From Sediminivirga luteola (GTDB taxonomy: Bacteria; Actinomycetota; Actinomycetes; Actinomycetales; Brevibacteriaceae), in contig NZ_BMFY01000010.1 of assembly GCF_014639315.1 (NCBI RefSeq), forward strand, positions 1-64,000: a stretch of DNA of 64,000 nt, written 5' to 3'. This document shows positions 18,248 to 27,776 of this stretch, piece by piece. Numbering within the stretch: the stretch's first letter is position 1; every line of letters begins with the position of its first letter. Position numbers and translations under genes: made by a program. The notes under the pieces were generated by a model. That model was not told the DNA's origin, made no database searches, and saw only the letters and a list, made by a program, of their open reading frames with translations.

Positions 18248-19486
18248 ATGAGTCCAGCCGATATCGCGTGGATCCTCGCCTGCTTCGCCCTCGTGACCTT
18301 CTTCTTCCCCGGGATCTCCCTGTTCTACGGCGGGATGCTCGACGGGAAGAACGTCCTGAACATGATGATGATGGTGATGAGCACCCTCGCGGTGACCACC
18401 GTGATCTACATCGTCTACGTCCACGGCCTCGTCGTCGGCGACTCCGTGGGCGGCTTGGGTCTCATCGGAAATCCGCTGGAGTACCTGGGCTACGGCGGGT
18501 TCTTCGAGGACGACGGCGAGGGCGGGCCGCTCTGGGGCGCGTTCTACATCCTGTTCGCCGCCGTCAGCGTCGCCCTCGTCGCCTCCGGCGCCGCCGGCCG
18601 GATGCGCTTCGGGTCCTGGCTGGTCTTCTCCGTCCTCTGGGTGACGCTGGTCTACGCGCCGATGGCGCACTGGGTGTTCACCGAGACCGATGAGGAAAGC
18701 GGGTACATCGGCGGCTGGATGCGCAGCCAGCTCGGGCTGCACGACTTCGCCGGCGGCACCGCCGTGCACATGAACGCCGGCGCGGCGGGCCTTGCCATCG
18801 CCCTGGTATTGGGGGCGCGGAAGAACACCGAGACCCGCCCGCACAACCTCCCCATGACCGTCATCGCCGGCGGCATGATCCTGGCCGGCTGGATGGGCTT
18901 CAACGGCGGCACCGCAGGCGGGGCCAACTTCCTGGCGCAGTACGTGATCCTCACCTCCGCCATCGCCGCGGCCACCGGCATGCTCGGCTTCATGCTGGTG
19001 GAGAAGATCCGCGACGGTCACCCGACCCTGCTCGGCCTGGTGACCGGCATGGTGTCCGGGCTGGTGGGGATCACTCCTTCGGCCGATGCCGTCAGCCCGC
19101 TCGGCGCGCTGTTCGTCGGGTTCCTCTCCGCCATGGCCGCCGCCTGGGCGATCATGTGGAAACGCAAGCACCGCATCGACGACTCCCTGGACGTCTTCGC
19201 CGTGCACGGCATCGCCGGCATCGTCGGCGCCATGTTCGTGGTGTTCTTCGGCTCGGCCAGCGCCCCCGCCCAGACCGCCGGCGTCTTCCTCGGCGGGGAC
19301 CCCGGGTTGATCTGGCGGGAGATCGTCGCGATCACCGTGACGCTCGTGTACTCCTTCACTGTCACCTACGCCATAGCCTGGGTGATGAACCGGATCCGGC
19401 CCATCCGGGTCTCGGAGGACGACGAGACCGCCGGCCTGGACCGGGCCCTGCACGCCGAGACCGCCTATGCCCGTGACACCCTCTGA
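18248..19486 (+). CDS. amt: Ammonium transporter (Amt/MEP/Rh family)
   Basis: A 412-residue protein with about eleven membrane helices. Both pore histidines are in family context: H174 in HDFAGGTAVHMNAG and H320 in DVFAVHGIAG. The FYGGML signature after the first helix is also present. The N-terminus is intact with no extension, and the C-terminal cytoplasmic tail (about 385-412) that contacts PII is present. It conducts ammonium across the membrane. Followed after 18 bases by the PII gene, the classical amt-glnK pair. Confidence 0.97.
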   Translation: MSPADIAWILACFALVTFFFPGISLFYGGMLDGKNVLNMMMMVMSTLAVTTVIYIVYVHGLVVGDSVGGLGLIGNPLEYLGYGGFFEDDGEGGPLWGAFYILFAAVSVALVASGAAGRMRFGSWLVFSVLWVTLVYAPMAHWVFTETDEESGYIGGWMRSQLGLHDFAGGTAVHMNAGAAGLAIALVLGARKNTETRPHNLPMTVIAGGMILAGWMGFNGGTAGGANFLAQYVILTSAIAAATGMLGFMLVEKIRDGHPTLLGLVTGMVSGLVGITPSADAVSPLGALFVGFLSAMAAAWAIMWKRKHRIDDSLDVFAVHGIAGIVGAMFVVFFGSASAPAQTAGVFLGGDPGLIWREIVAITVTLVYSFTVTYAIAWVMNRIRPIRVSEDDETAGLDRALHAETAYARDTL

Positions 19487-19504
19487 CCCGGAAGGGGACC
19501 ACCC

Positions 19505-19843
19505 ATGAAGCTCATCACCGCCGTCATCCAGCCCACCCGCCTGGACGAGGTCAGCGCCGCGCTGGCGGAAGCCGGGTTCACCGGGCTGACCATCACCGAG
19601 GTCAAAGGGCACGGCGCCCAGGCTGGTCGCACGGAGTACTACCGCGGGACGGCCTACACCGTGGAGTTCCGCACCAAGATCCGGATCGAGCTGCTGGTCG
19701 GGGACGGGCGCCTGGACGATGCCCTCGCCGTCATCACCCGTGCCGCCAAGACCGGGGAGATCGGCGACGGCAAGGTGTGGGTGACGGACGTGGTGGAGAC
19801 CATCCGCGTCCGCACCGGCGAGACCGGCGAAAGCGCCATCTGA
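19505..19843 (+). CDS. glnK: PII nitrogen regulatory protein (GlnK/GlnB)
   Basis: A 112-residue PII protein. The T-loop contains the modifiable tyrosine Y51 in GRTEYYRGTAYTVEF, and the C-terminal GDGKVWVTDV and IRVRTGE segments are typical. PII binds ATP, ADP and 2-oxoglutarate and blocks the ammonium channel when nitrogen is ample; in Actinobacteria Y51 is usually adenylylated. The modifying enzyme glnD, often next in this operon, is absent here: the next gene lies on the opposite strand. Confidence 0.97.
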   Translation: MKLITAVIQPTRLDEVSAALAEAGFTGLTITEVKGHGAQAGRTEYYRGTAYTVEFRTKIRIELLVGDGRLDDALAVITRAAKTGEIGDGKVWVTDVVETIRVRTGETGESAI

Positions 19844-19864
19844 GTCCTGCGGCCCGTCCCCGGC

Positions 19865-21052
19865 TCAGCGCCGGTGCTTGTCCTGCCGGGGCACGAGCGG
19901 GATCGCCAGCAGCGGCGCCAGAGCCACCAGGGCGAAGGTGAGCGGGTAGCCCACCGCGGTGATGAGCGCGCCTGCCACCGGCCCCAGCGCCGAGGAGGCG
20001 ATGAACTGGCCGGTGTTCTGGATGCCGAGCGCCCGCCCGGCCCAGCCGCTGCCGGCCGCCTCGGCCACCGAGGTGAAGGCCAGGCCGTTGTCCGCCACGC
20101 TGACCGTGACAGCCAGCACCAGCACGATCCCGGCCACGACGCCCAGATCGCCCACGTCCGTCAGCGCCAGCAGCAGCATCACCGCCACGGCGCTCACCGC
20201 GACCCAGCGGAGCACCCGCACCCGGCTGCCGACCCGGTCGGAGAGCACTCCCACCGCGATCCGGCCGAAGGCTCCCACCAGCTGCGAGATTCCCACCACG
20301 ATGCCGGCCGCCGCCGGGCTCCATCCCATCGAGGCGATCAGCCACACCAGGCTGAAGATCGAGAGGGTGAACTGCGGGATGACCAGGAGCACGGAGAGCA
20401 CGTGGATGCGCAGCAGGAACGCGTTCCCGCGGTAGGGGTTCCCCGGCGGCGGATCGGTGGCGCTGCGCGGCGGCCGCGGCGGATCGGCGATGCCGGCCGC
20501 GCAGGCTGCCGCCAGCAGCACCGAGGCAAGGCCCCCGGCCAGCAGCGGCCCGGCTGTGCCGTATCGCTCGGCCAGCGGCGGCACCACCACCGCCGCCACC
20601 GCGAGACCCAGCGGCACGGACATCTGCCGGATGCCCATCGCCAGACCGCGGCGCCGTAGCGGGAACCAGCCGACGACGACGCGGCCGCTGGCGGCGTTGA
20701 TGCTGGCGGCCGCCGCGCCGCTGAGCAGCAGCACCGCTCCCAGCAGCAGGATCCCGTCGACCGCCGCGGCCCCCAGCGCCGCGGCCCCGGTGAGCGCCAT
20801 CCCGGCGGCGATCACCCAGCGTTCGCCGTACCGGTCGGCCAGCGCGCCCCAGAGCACCAGCGTGAGCACCATGCCCACGTTCGGCGCCGACGCCAGCGCT
20901 CCCGCCTGGGCCAGGGACATACCGGTGCCCAGATGCAGGTACGGAATGAGGTACGCCGGCGTGGAGATGACGAAGGTGGCGGCGGCCTGCGCGGCCACGC
21001 CCAGAGCGAGGACGCGCCAGGCCGGGCCGGGTACGGCGGTCGCCTCAGGCAT
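19865..21052 (-). CDS. MFS transporter
   Basis: A 395-residue major facilitator superfamily protein with twelve predicted helices. The loop 2-3 motif appears as GALADRYGERW and the loop 8-9 counterpart as GVLSDRVGSRVRVLR. A hydrophilic central loop (about 195-215) separates the halves. The substrate is unknown; the IRQMSVPLG segment is common in small-molecule exporters and oxalate/formate-type antiporters. It overlaps the end of the alpha/beta hydrolase gene by 8 bases, so the two are co-transcribed. Confidence 0.85.
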   Translation of the reverse strand: MPEATAVPGPAWRVLALGVAAQAAATFVISTPAYLIPYLHLGTGMSLAQAGALASAPNVGMVLTLVLWGALADRYGERWVIAAGMALTGAAALGAAAVDGILLLGAVLLLSGAAAASINAASGRVVVGWFPLRRRGLAMGIRQMSVPLGLAVAAVVVPPLAERYGTAGPLLAGGLASVLLAAACAAGIADPPRPPRSATDPPPGNPYRGNAFLLRIHVLSVLLVIPQFTLSIFSLVWLIASMGWSPAAAGIVVGISQLVGAFGRIAVGVLSDRVGSRVRVLRWVAVSAVAVMLLLALTDVGDLGVVAGIVLVLAVTVSVADNGLAFTSVAEAAGSGWAGRALGIQNTGQFIASSALGPVAGALITAVGYPLTFALVALAPLLAIPLVPRQDKHRR

Positions 21053-22286
21053 CGGCGTCCGCCGTATTCCCGGGGCCGCGCCCAGTCCTGCCGGTCCGGT
21101 CGATCCTGCCGGCCCGGTCTATCCTGCCGGCTGGGTCGGTTCCGGCAGGTGAGGACGAGCCACGGTTCCCGGACGCTACGCCATCGGCCTCCGGGGATCC
21201 GCCGGCAGGAGCGATGTCCGTGACCGGGGAGGCGGCCGCGGCGCGGCGGGCGGCGCTTCCCGGCATCCGCCCGTAGCCGCACAGCCAGCGGACCATCTGC
21301 CGTTCCGCTTCCTGGCGCACCGGCGCGGCGGACAGGAACACATCGTGGATGGCACCTTCCAGCCGCACCACCGTCACCGCGGGGCCGAGCTTCAGCGAGG
21401 CCCGCGCGATGTGGTTGACCTCCAGGACGCAGTCGGTGCGCATCATCGCCTCCGTCCACCGGGACCGCAGCGTCGAGGCGCTCGACATCATGCTCAGCAC
21501 CGGGCAGCCGACGTCGATCCCGTCCTCGATGCGCGCCTGACCAGCGAAGATGGCGGCCAGCCAGCCGGCACGAGGCTCGGCGGGGCGATCACGCTTCCAT
21601 TCCGTGTTGTACGTCCATTCCCCTCGCCGTTCCGCGGAGATCGACGTCGCGTAGTTGCCCAGCACGATGGACGTCACCGGCGCCCTGGGGTCCCGGCGCG
21701 CGCGGACCTCCACGAGCGGGGCGAGGATCTTCCGGCCCGTCGCCGCCGCCTGGAACTCCAGCCAGGGCGAGTTCAGGATCAGCGCATCGGCCCGGCCCCG
21801 GTGCCGGTGCGCCCACAGGGAGAGGATGAGACCACCGGTCGAATGCCCCATCAGGATGAGCCTGCGGCCACGCGCAGCGGTCTCCATCAGGCCGAGGGCC
21901 ATCTCGATCTCCTGATCGCATTCGGCCAGGTCGGTCACGAAGCCCGCCGTCTGATCCGGCCGTAGGCTCCGCCCGTACTTCCGCAGATCCAGGGCGAAGA
22001 ACCGCGCACCCAGCCGGGCGAACGCCTCGGCCACATGGGTCTGGAAGAAGTAGTCGTTCCAGCCATGCACATAGAGGACGTCGGCATCGGCCAAGGGGAG
22101 GACGTCCTGACCGGGAGCGCGCCGCAGCAGTGCGGCGGCCGCCCGCCGGATCAGGACGCGCGGTGTGCGCGGCGGGGTGTATCGCACGAGCGTGGCGTGC
22201 AGCGGCCCCTCCTCGTCATGCCCGAGGTCGAGGACCGTCGCCTCATAGCCGTCTCCGAGCACATCCGGTTCCCAGCGCGCTTCCAT
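21045..22286 (-). CDS. Alpha/beta hydrolase (serine hydrolase/lysophospholipase-like)
   Basis: A 413-residue protein. The alpha/beta hydrolase fold covers roughly residues 5-340, with VLYVHGWNDYFF (oxyanion region), the nucleophile elbow GHSTGG and a late GAIHDVFLS segment supplying the His. It resembles monoacylglycerol lipase-like enzymes. The C-terminal 70 residues are low complexity, ending with a repeated AGRIDR unit encoded by an 18-bp tandem repeat. ATG 22286 is supported by GGAGGTGAGG; a GTG two codons upstream is less likely. Co-transcribed with the MFS gene. Confidence 0.82.
   Translation of the reverse strand: MEARWEPDVLGDGYEATVLDLGHDEEGPLHATLVRYTPPRTPRVLIRRAAAALLRRAPGQDVLPLADADVLYVHGWNDYFFQTHVAEAFARLGARFFALDLRKYGRSLRPDQTAGFVTDLAECDQEIEMALGLMETAARGRRLILMGHSTGGLILSLWAHRHRGRADALILNSPWLEFQAAATGRKILAPLVEVRARRDPRAPVTSIVLGNYATSISAERRGEWTYNTEWKRDRPAEPRAGWLAAIFAGQARIEDGIDVGCPVLSMMSSASTLRSRWTEAMMRTDCVLEVNHIARASLKLGPAVTVVRLEGAIHDVFLSAAPVRQEAERQMVRWLCGYGRMPGSAARRAAAASPVTDIAPAGGSPEADGVASGNRGSSSPAGTDPAGRIDRAGRIDRTGRTGRGPGNTADADA
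21086..21139. repeat. Three tandem 18-bp repeats in the hydrolase tail
   Basis: Three head-to-tail copies of CCTGCCGGTCCGGTCGAT with a few substitutions, in frame inside the C-terminal tail of the alpha/beta hydrolase, where they encode an (AGRIDR)-type repeat. The unit length and copy number equal those of the repeat in the FGGY kinase gene at 30921-30974. Confidence 0.8.
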
Positions 22287-22518
22287 CCTCACCTCCGCCG
22301 TGTCGCATCCCGTCCGGTCCTGTCGACTCTCACGGTAGCTTCTCTCCCGGGAACGGCCGCGGGCCGGGGCGGAGCGTGCTCATGACGGAGTGTGTCTCCC
22401 GCTCCTTCCAGAGCGTCCGCACCCGCGCCTATAGTCACTGCCAGCACGATCTTTCAGGCACCCCGGCGGCACCGGCCGCCGGCCCCAGACCGCATGGCAC
22501 CGTACAAAGGAGACCCCG

Positions 22519-23421
22519 ATGGGCATCGCCGCTGATCCGAATCCCAAGTTCCAGCAGTACGCGCACCCCGAACGGCTGGTCAGCACCGAATGGCTCGCCC
22601 AGCACTTGGGCGAGCCCGGATTGAAGGTCGTCGAGAGCGACGAGGACGTGCTGCTCTACGAGACCGGCCACATCCCCGGGGCTCTCAAGATCGACTGGCA
22701 CACGGACCTCAACGACCCCGTCACCAGGGACTACGTTGACGGCGAGGGTTTCGCGCGGCTGCTCTCCTCGCGTGGCATCTCCCGGGACGACACCGTCGTC
22801 ATCTACGGCGACAAGAACAACTGGTGGGCGGCCTACGCGCTGTGGGTCTTCACCCTCTTCGGCCACCCCGATGTGCGGCTGCTCGACGGCGGCCGGGCGA
22901 AGTGGGAGGCGGAGGGCCGCGAGTACACCACCGAACGCCCCGAGATCGCCCCCAGCGAGTACCCCGTCGTGGAACGGGACGACACCCGGGTGCGGGCGTT
23001 CCGGGACCAGGTTCTGAAGGCGCTGGGCACCGAGAAGCTGGTGGACGTGCGCTCCGCTCCCGAGTACGCCGGCGAGCGCACCACCGCACCGGACTACCCG
23101 GAGGAAGGCGCCCTGCGCGCCGGGCACATTCCCACCGCGGCGAACGTGCCCTGGGCCAGGGCCGTCGCCGAGGACGGCGGCTACCGCACGCGCGAGGAGC
23201 TGGAACAGCTGTACCTGGGCGAGGCCGGGCTGTCCGAGGGCGATGACGTGATCGCCTACTGCCGCATCGGCGAACGGTCCTCGCACACCTGGTTCGCGCT
23301 CACCCACCTGCTCGGATTCGAGAACGTCCGCAACTACGACGGTTCCTGGACCGAATGGGGCTCCCTCGTGGGCGTTCCGGTGGTGCAGGGCGCGGAGCCG
23401 GGTGAGGCCCCCGGCCGCTGA
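22519..23421 (+). CDS. sseA: Thiosulfate/3-mercaptopyruvate sulfurtransferase (two rhodanese domains)
   Basis: A 300-residue tandem rhodanese. The N-terminal inactive domain holds [20 protein letters not shown] and [14 protein letters not shown]. The C-terminal domain has the active loop YCRIGERSS with C248. This architecture is the actinobacterial CysA/SseA type, moving sulfane sulfur from thiosulfate or mercaptopyruvate. AAGGAGA precedes the ATG. The sufE gene follows after 45 bases, so the pair likely supplies sulfur for Fe-S cluster or cofactor assembly. Confidence 0.94.
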   Translation: MGIAADPNPKFQQYAHPERLVSTEWLAQHLGEPGLKVVESDEDVLLYETGHIPGALKIDWHTDLNDPVTRDYVDGEGFARLLSSRGISRDDTVVIYGDKNNWWAAYALWVFTLFGHPDVRLLDGGRAKWEAEGREYTTERPEIAPSEYPVVERDDTRVRAFRDQVLKALGTEKLVDVRSAPEYAGERTTAPDYPEEGALRAGHIPTAANVPWARAVAEDGGYRTREELEQLYLGEAGLSEGDDVIAYCRIGERSSHTWFALTHLLGFENVRNYDGSWTEWGSLVGVPVVQGAEPGEAPGR

Positions 23422-23466
23422 GGACTACTGAGTACTACCCTGGACGCCGAGGACTACCCTGGAGGG

Positions 23467-23907
23467 ATGAGCGAGGACACCACCGCACTGCCCGTCCAGC
23501 TGCAGGAGATCGTGGAGGATTTCACCTCCACGCCGCCATCCGAGCGGCTGCAGTTGCTCCTGGAGTTCTCCGAGGAACTGCCGGAACTGCCCGAACGCTA
23601 CCGGGACCATCCCGAGCTGATGGAACCCGTCCCGGAATGCCAGTCACCGGTCTTCGTGGTCACGGAGCTGCGGGACGGCCACGTGCACCCGTACATCAGC
23701 GCCCCCGCCGAGGCGCCGACCACCCGCGGGTTCGGCTCGGTCCTGGCTCAGGGCCTGGACGGGCTCAGCGCCGATGAGGTGCGCAGCATCCCGGGCGACT
23801 TCGCGTTCTCCCTGGGCCTCACGCAGCTCATCTCGCCTCTGCGGCTGCATGGGATGACCGGGCTCCTGGCGCGGATCAAGGCCCAGGTGGACCGGCTCGC
23901 CGGCTGA
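23467..23907 (+). CDS. sufE: SufE-family sulfur acceptor
   Basis: A 146-residue SufE protein with the sulfur-accepting cysteine C58 in VPECQSPVFV. Typical segments are LQLLLEFSEELPELPERY, TRGFGSVLAQGLDG and the GMTGLLARIK end. SufE takes persulfide from a cysteine desulfurase and stimulates it. Here it follows the rhodanese, a pairing frequent in Actinobacteria. Confidence 0.94.
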   Translation: MSEDTTALPVQLQEIVEDFTSTPPSERLQLLLEFSEELPELPERYRDHPELMEPVPECQSPVFVVTELRDGHVHPYISAPAEAPTTRGFGSVLAQGLDGLSADEVRSIPGDFAFSLGLTQLISPLRLHGMTGLLARIKAQVDRLAG

Positions 23908-24008
23908 ATCGCCGACCGGTCGCTCGGCAGCCTCAACACCAACAGCAAGCTCACCACCGGCTGCAAGCCGCTTCTTCACGCGCCTCACAGCTGGGGCGTC
24001 CGGAGAAA

Positions 24009-24071
24009 ACCACGGCTGTTTTGGGAACCCGCTGCTGATCAGGAGCAGGAATTCGAAACAGCCGTGGTCTT
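24009..24071 (+). terminator. Terminator after sufE
   Basis: A perfect 13-bp stem ACCACGGCTGTTT/AAACAGCCGTGGT with a 34-base internal part and a CTTT tail, about 100 bases after sufE. The 381-base gap up to the APC permease otherwise contains only the permease's GGGAGGA ribosome site and an AT-rich stretch near 24200-24235 that may hold its promoter. Confidence 0.75.
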
Positions 24072-24288
24072 TCGGATCGCGCTCACCGCTCCGCGCCTGC
24101 GCCGATAGCGAGCCGTTGCCTCCGCGGCGAGCCTCCGCGCCCTGGCGTCTGTCGTTCTCGGGATACCGCGGCGGTCGCGCGCGTCTTGTCACTCAGCGGA
24201 AACAGAAGGCGCATAATGTTCTCTTGCCACCGCTGTGAGGAAACGCACAGGCGGCCTTTTGACACGACAACGGGAGGACACGCGGATC

Positions 24289-25752
24289 ATGGCCTCAGCC
24301 ACGGACGAACCACCAGGCACAGAACTGAGATTCAAGCGCTCACTCGGCAGGATCGAGACCTTCTTCATCGGCTTCGGCGCGATGATCGGGTTCGGCTGGA
24401 TCACCATGACCGGGCGGTGGCTGGACGACGCCGGCACGCTGGGCGCCGTGAGCGCCTTCGTCATCGGCGGCATCATCATGGTGCTGGTCGGACTGGTGTA
24501 CTCGGAGCTGGTCTCCGCGATGCCGCTGGCCGGCGGTGAGCACAACTACCTCATGCGCGGGCTCGGGCCCCGCGCGGCGCTGCTGGGTTCCTGGGGCATC
24601 GTCGGCGGCTACATCTCCGTCGTCGCCTTCGAAGCCGTCGCGATCCCCCGTTCGATCGCCTACATCATCCCGCAGGTGCATTCCATCCCGCTGTGGACCA
24701 TCGCGGGATCGGAGGTGTACCTGGTCTGGGCGCTCATCGGCGTGGGCACCGCGGTGCTGCTGACCGCGCTCAACATCAGAGGCATCAAGCAGGCCAGCCT
24801 GCTGCAGACCTCGGTGATCCTGTTCCTGATCGTGGTCGCCCTCGTCATGGTGGTCGGCGCGATCTTCGGCGGCGAGCCTGCCAATATGCAGCCGCTCTTC
24901 ACCGGCGGCAGCGGCGGGATCATCGCCGTGCTGGTGCTGGTGCCGTTCCTGTTCGTCGGCTTCGACGTCATCCCCCAGTCCGCCGAGGAGGTCAAACTCC
25001 CGCCGCGCAAGGTGGCGGGCCTGGTGGTGATCTCCGTGGTGATGGCGGCCGCGTTCTACATCGCCATCGTCCTGACCACCTCGCTGGCGCTGCCCGCCTC
25101 CGAGCTGCTGACCCTGGACCTGGCGACCGCCGATGCGATGGCCGCCCTGCTGGGCCATCAGTTCTGGGGCAACCTCGTCGTGGCCGGCGGCATCGCGGGC
25201 CTGATCACCTCCTGGAACGCCTTCCTCATCGGCGCCTCCCGCCTGATCTGGGCGATGGCCAACTCCGGCATGCTGCCGCGCTGGTTCGCGGTGCTGCACC
25301 CGAAGAACGGCACCCCGGTCAACGCGCTGCTGTTCATCGGCGCGCTGTCCGTGATCGCGCCGTTCTTCGGTGAGTCGATGCTGGTGTGGCTGGTGGACTC
25401 CGGCTCGCCGAGCATCGTGGTCACCTACCTGCTGGTGGCGATCGTCTTCCTGGTGCTGCGCAGGCGCGAGCCCGCGATGGACCGGCCGCTGCGCATCGGC
25501 GGCTCCGGCTCGCTGGGCGGCACCGTCATCGGCGTGGCCGCGGTGGTGACCACGGCGGCGATGCTGGTGCTGTACCTGCCCGGGATGCCCGCCTTCCTGG
25601 ATCCGCAGCCATGGATCATGTTCGGTCTGTGGTGGGCGCTGGGCCTGGTGTTCCTGTTCCGGCTGCCGGGCGGCGTCAAGGCCGGGCCGAACGCCGAGCG
25701 GGATCTCCAGGCGAAGATCGCCGCCCGCGCTGGGCGCTCCTCCGCCGGATAG
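24289..25752 (+). CDS. APC-family amino acid/amine permease
   Basis: A 487-residue transporter with about twelve helices. The first helix carries the family loop GFGAMIGFGW, and helix 6 has FVGFDVIPQSAEEV, the conserved APC stretch. ATG 24289 was chosen because of GGGAGGACA 11 bases upstream; the frame extends 18 codons further without support. The substrate is not clear; the sequence resembles YhdG/amine or amino-acid uptake permeases. It is a single gene, ending at a strong terminator. Confidence 0.88.
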   Translation: MASATDEPPGTELRFKRSLGRIETFFIGFGAMIGFGWITMTGRWLDDAGTLGAVSAFVIGGIIMVLVGLVYSELVSAMPLAGGEHNYLMRGLGPRAALLGSWGIVGGYISVVAFEAVAIPRSIAYIIPQVHSIPLWTIAGSEVYLVWALIGVGTAVLLTALNIRGIKQASLLQTSVILFLIVVALVMVVGAIFGGEPANMQPLFTGGSGGIIAVLVLVPFLFVGFDVIPQSAEEVKLPPRKVAGLVVISVVMAAAFYIAIVLTTSLALPASELLTLDLATADAMAALLGHQFWGNLVVAGGIAGLITSWNAFLIGASRLIWAMANSGMLPRWFAVLHPKNGTPVNALLFIGALSVIAPFFGESMLVWLVDSGSPSIVVTYLLVAIVFLVLRRREPAMDRPLRIGGSGSLGGTVIGVAAVVTTAAMLVLYLPGMPAFLDPQPWIMFGLWWALGLVFLFRLPGGVKAGPNAERDLQAKIAARAGRSSAG

Positions 25753-25757
25753 CCTCC

Positions 25758-25801
25758 GACGATGGGGGTCTCTAGGAAAAACCCTAGAGACCCCCATCGT
25801 C
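25758..25801. terminator. Strong bidirectional terminator at the left end of the sugar cluster
   Basis: A perfect 19-bp stem (GACGATGGGGGTCTCTAGG and complement) with loop AAAAAC, six bases after the APC permease stop. It serves the permease and, from the other side, the regulator gene ending at 25898. It shares the TCTCTAGG/CCTAGAGA core with the terminator at 39537-39572. Confidence 0.9.
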
Positions 25802-25897
25802 GTCTACGGCCCTCTCCGCGGCCGGCGCAACGCTGGCGCAAACCGGTCCGTCCCGGCGCACCGTAGTTCCACCCGTACCCGGCGAGCCGTCCCCCGG

Positions 25898-26788
25898 CTA
25901 CCCGTCCTCGCGGACCGCGTCCTCCCCTGCCTGGGCGGCGCCGGCGCTGCGCAGCCCGGCGAGCTTGGCCTTCATCTCCGTCAGCCGGTCCAGCCGGTCC
26001 GGCCCGCCGTGCATCGCCGCGCTGGTGGCCAGGATGTCGATCACGACCAGGCCGGCGATCCGGCTGATCGTCGGGGTGTACAGATCCGTGTTCTCCAGGG
26101 TGGGAGTGCGGATCACGATGTTCGCCGTCTCCGCCAGCGGGCTCGGTTCCGAACCGGTGATCGCCACGCTCCGAGCGCCGTTGGCGGCGACCTCCTCCGC
26201 CACCCGGAGCAGTTCCGGCGTGCGACCGGTATAGGAGATGAGGAAGAACAGCTCATCCGGCTGCGCGGAGGCCGCCTCGATGAACTGCTGGTGACCGTCC
26301 GCGAGCGCATTGCACGGCTTGTTGAACAGCGGCGCCTTCTGGGCCGCGTCGAAGGCGATCGTCGACGAGGCACCCATCCCGTAGAAGTGCAGGCTGCTGG
26401 CGGCCAGGATCGCCCCGAGGGCTTCCTCGATGGCCGCTGCGTCGATGGTCTGGCGGGTGTGGCCCAGGCTGGAGATGGTGTGATCGAAGATCTTGCCGGT
26501 CACCGTCGTGACGGAGTCGTCGGACTCGATCGCCGAATGGGTCGCCGGCACGCCGAGCGCCAGGAACTGAGTCATCCGGCGACGGAAGTCCTGGAACCCC
26601 GACAGGCCCATGCTGGCGCAGAACCGGATCACGGTCGGCTCGCTGACCTCGCTGGCGGCGGCCACGGCGGCGAGCGTCGAGTCGACGACCTGCTCCGGGT
26701 GGGCCAGGACATGGCGGGCGACCCGCTGCTCGGCGCGGCTCAGGTGCGGCAGCGCGTCCGAGATCTGCTGGACGAGTGGAGCTGTCAT
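25898..26788 (-). CDS. MurR/RpiR-family transcriptional regulator with SIS domain
   Basis: A 296-residue regulator: an N-terminal HTH_6 (about 1-80, with LAAVAAASEVSEPTVIRFCASMGLSGFQDF) and a C-terminal SIS sugar-phosphate domain (about 115-260, with LHFYGMGASSTIAFDAA and FFLISYTGRTPELLRVA). RpiR proteins respond to phosphorylated sugars. ATG 26788 has AGGTGAT upstream. It is the last gene of the left-going operon and probably controls both arms through the two sites at 30051 and 30135. Confidence 0.92.
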   Translation of the reverse strand: MTAPLVQQISDALPHLSRAEQRVARHVLAHPEQVVDSTLAAVAAASEVSEPTVIRFCASMGLSGFQDFRRRMTQFLALGVPATHSAIESDDSVTTVTGKIFDHTISSLGHTRQTIDAAAIEEALGAILAASSLHFYGMGASSTIAFDAAQKAPLFNKPCNALADGHQQFIEAASAQPDELFFLISYTGRTPELLRVAEEVAANGARSVAITGSEPSPLAETANIVIRTPTLENTDLYTPTISRIAGLVVIDILATSAAMHGGPDRLDRLTEMKAKLAGLRSAGAAQAGEDAVREDG

Positions 26789-26843
26789 CGTCGCGTCATC
26801 ACCTGTTCGATGTCGTGGTGACGTGGCGGTCGCACGCACCGGC

Positions 26844-27776
26844 TCAGCTTCCGCGCAGCGCCGCGAGGAGATTGCCCACCGCGGCGGAGGTGGCGCGGCT
26901 CACGCTCTCGGAAGTATATCCACCGAGGTGAGGCGTGGGCAGGACGCGAGGATGCCGTAACAGCGCCGATGCCGGCGGCGGCTCGACGTCGAAGGCGTCC
27001 ACCGCATAGGCCGCGACCTGGCCACCGTCGAGCGCGGCCAGCAGCGCCGCGGCGTCCACCAGGCCCTCCCGGGCCGTGTTGATCAGGATGAGGCCCGGTC
27101 GGCACCGCGCAAGGAACGCCGCGTCGATCAGCGGCCGCTCCCGCGGCGGGCAGTGCAGGGTGATCACATCGGCGCGGGCCGCCAGTTCCTCCAGGGGAAG
27201 GAGCTCGGCGTCCTGGTGCGAGGTCAGGACCGGATCGTGCGCCACGACGGCGGCGCCGAAAGCCGCGGCGATCCTGGCCACCCGCGCGCCGATGGCGCCC
27301 ATGCCGATCACGCCCACGGTCTTGCCGTTCAGTTCCGCGCCCGGGCTCCGGGACCAGCCGCCGGCCCGCAGCGCCGCCATGCCCTCCAGATGGCCGCGCA
27401 GAGCGGTGAGCATCTGCAGGAGGGCGAGTTCGGCCACGCCCTGCGCATTGGCGCCGCGCGCGGTGAGCACGCTGATGCCGCACTCCTCGGCGGCGGCGAG
27501 GTCGATCGCGTTCGTGCCGATCCCGTTCCTGGAGATCGCCCGCAGCTGCGGATGCGCCCGCAGCAGGGCACCGTCGATCCGCTCGACGCCGGCCAGCCAG
27601 CCGACGACACCGGGCAGCAGCGCCTCCAGCTGGTCCCTGCCGGGCGCTTGCCCCGCGGGACCGCTCACCAGCTCGTACCCGGCCGCACGGAGAGGCGCCA
27701 GTTCAGGGACCGCGTCCAGACCCTGCGAGGTCAGCGAGCGCGGAGTGACCAGGACGCGCCCCGGGCCGGCGGTCAT
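26844..27776 (-). CDS. D-2-hydroxyacid dehydrogenase (phosphoglycerate dehydrogenase-like)
   Basis: A 310-residue NAD-dependent 2-hydroxyacid dehydrogenase. The nucleotide-binding motif is VGVIGMGAIGARVARIA. The catalytic Arg, Glu and His lie in NTAREGLVD, DAFDVEPPP and TPHLGGYTSES. No regulatory ACT domain is present, so it is not a full-length biosynthetic SerA. The context points to a catabolic role, for example reduction of a 2-keto acid released by the aldolase or oxidation of a sugar acid. It overlaps the shikimate-dehydrogenase-like gene by 4 bases (ATGA). Confidence 0.9.
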   Translation of the reverse strand: MTAGPGRVLVTPRSLTSQGLDAVPELAPLRAAGYELVSGPAGQAPGRDQLEALLPGVVGWLAGVERIDGALLRAHPQLRAISRNGIGTNAIDLAAAEECGISVLTARGANAQGVAELALLQMLTALRGHLEGMAALRAGGWSRSPGAELNGKTVGVIGMGAIGARVARIAAAFGAAVVAHDPVLTSHQDAELLPLEELAARADVITLHCPPRERPLIDAAFLARCRPGLILINTAREGLVDAAALLAALDGGQVAAYAVDAFDVEPPPASALLRHPRVLPTPHLGGYTSESVSRATSAAVGNLLAALRGS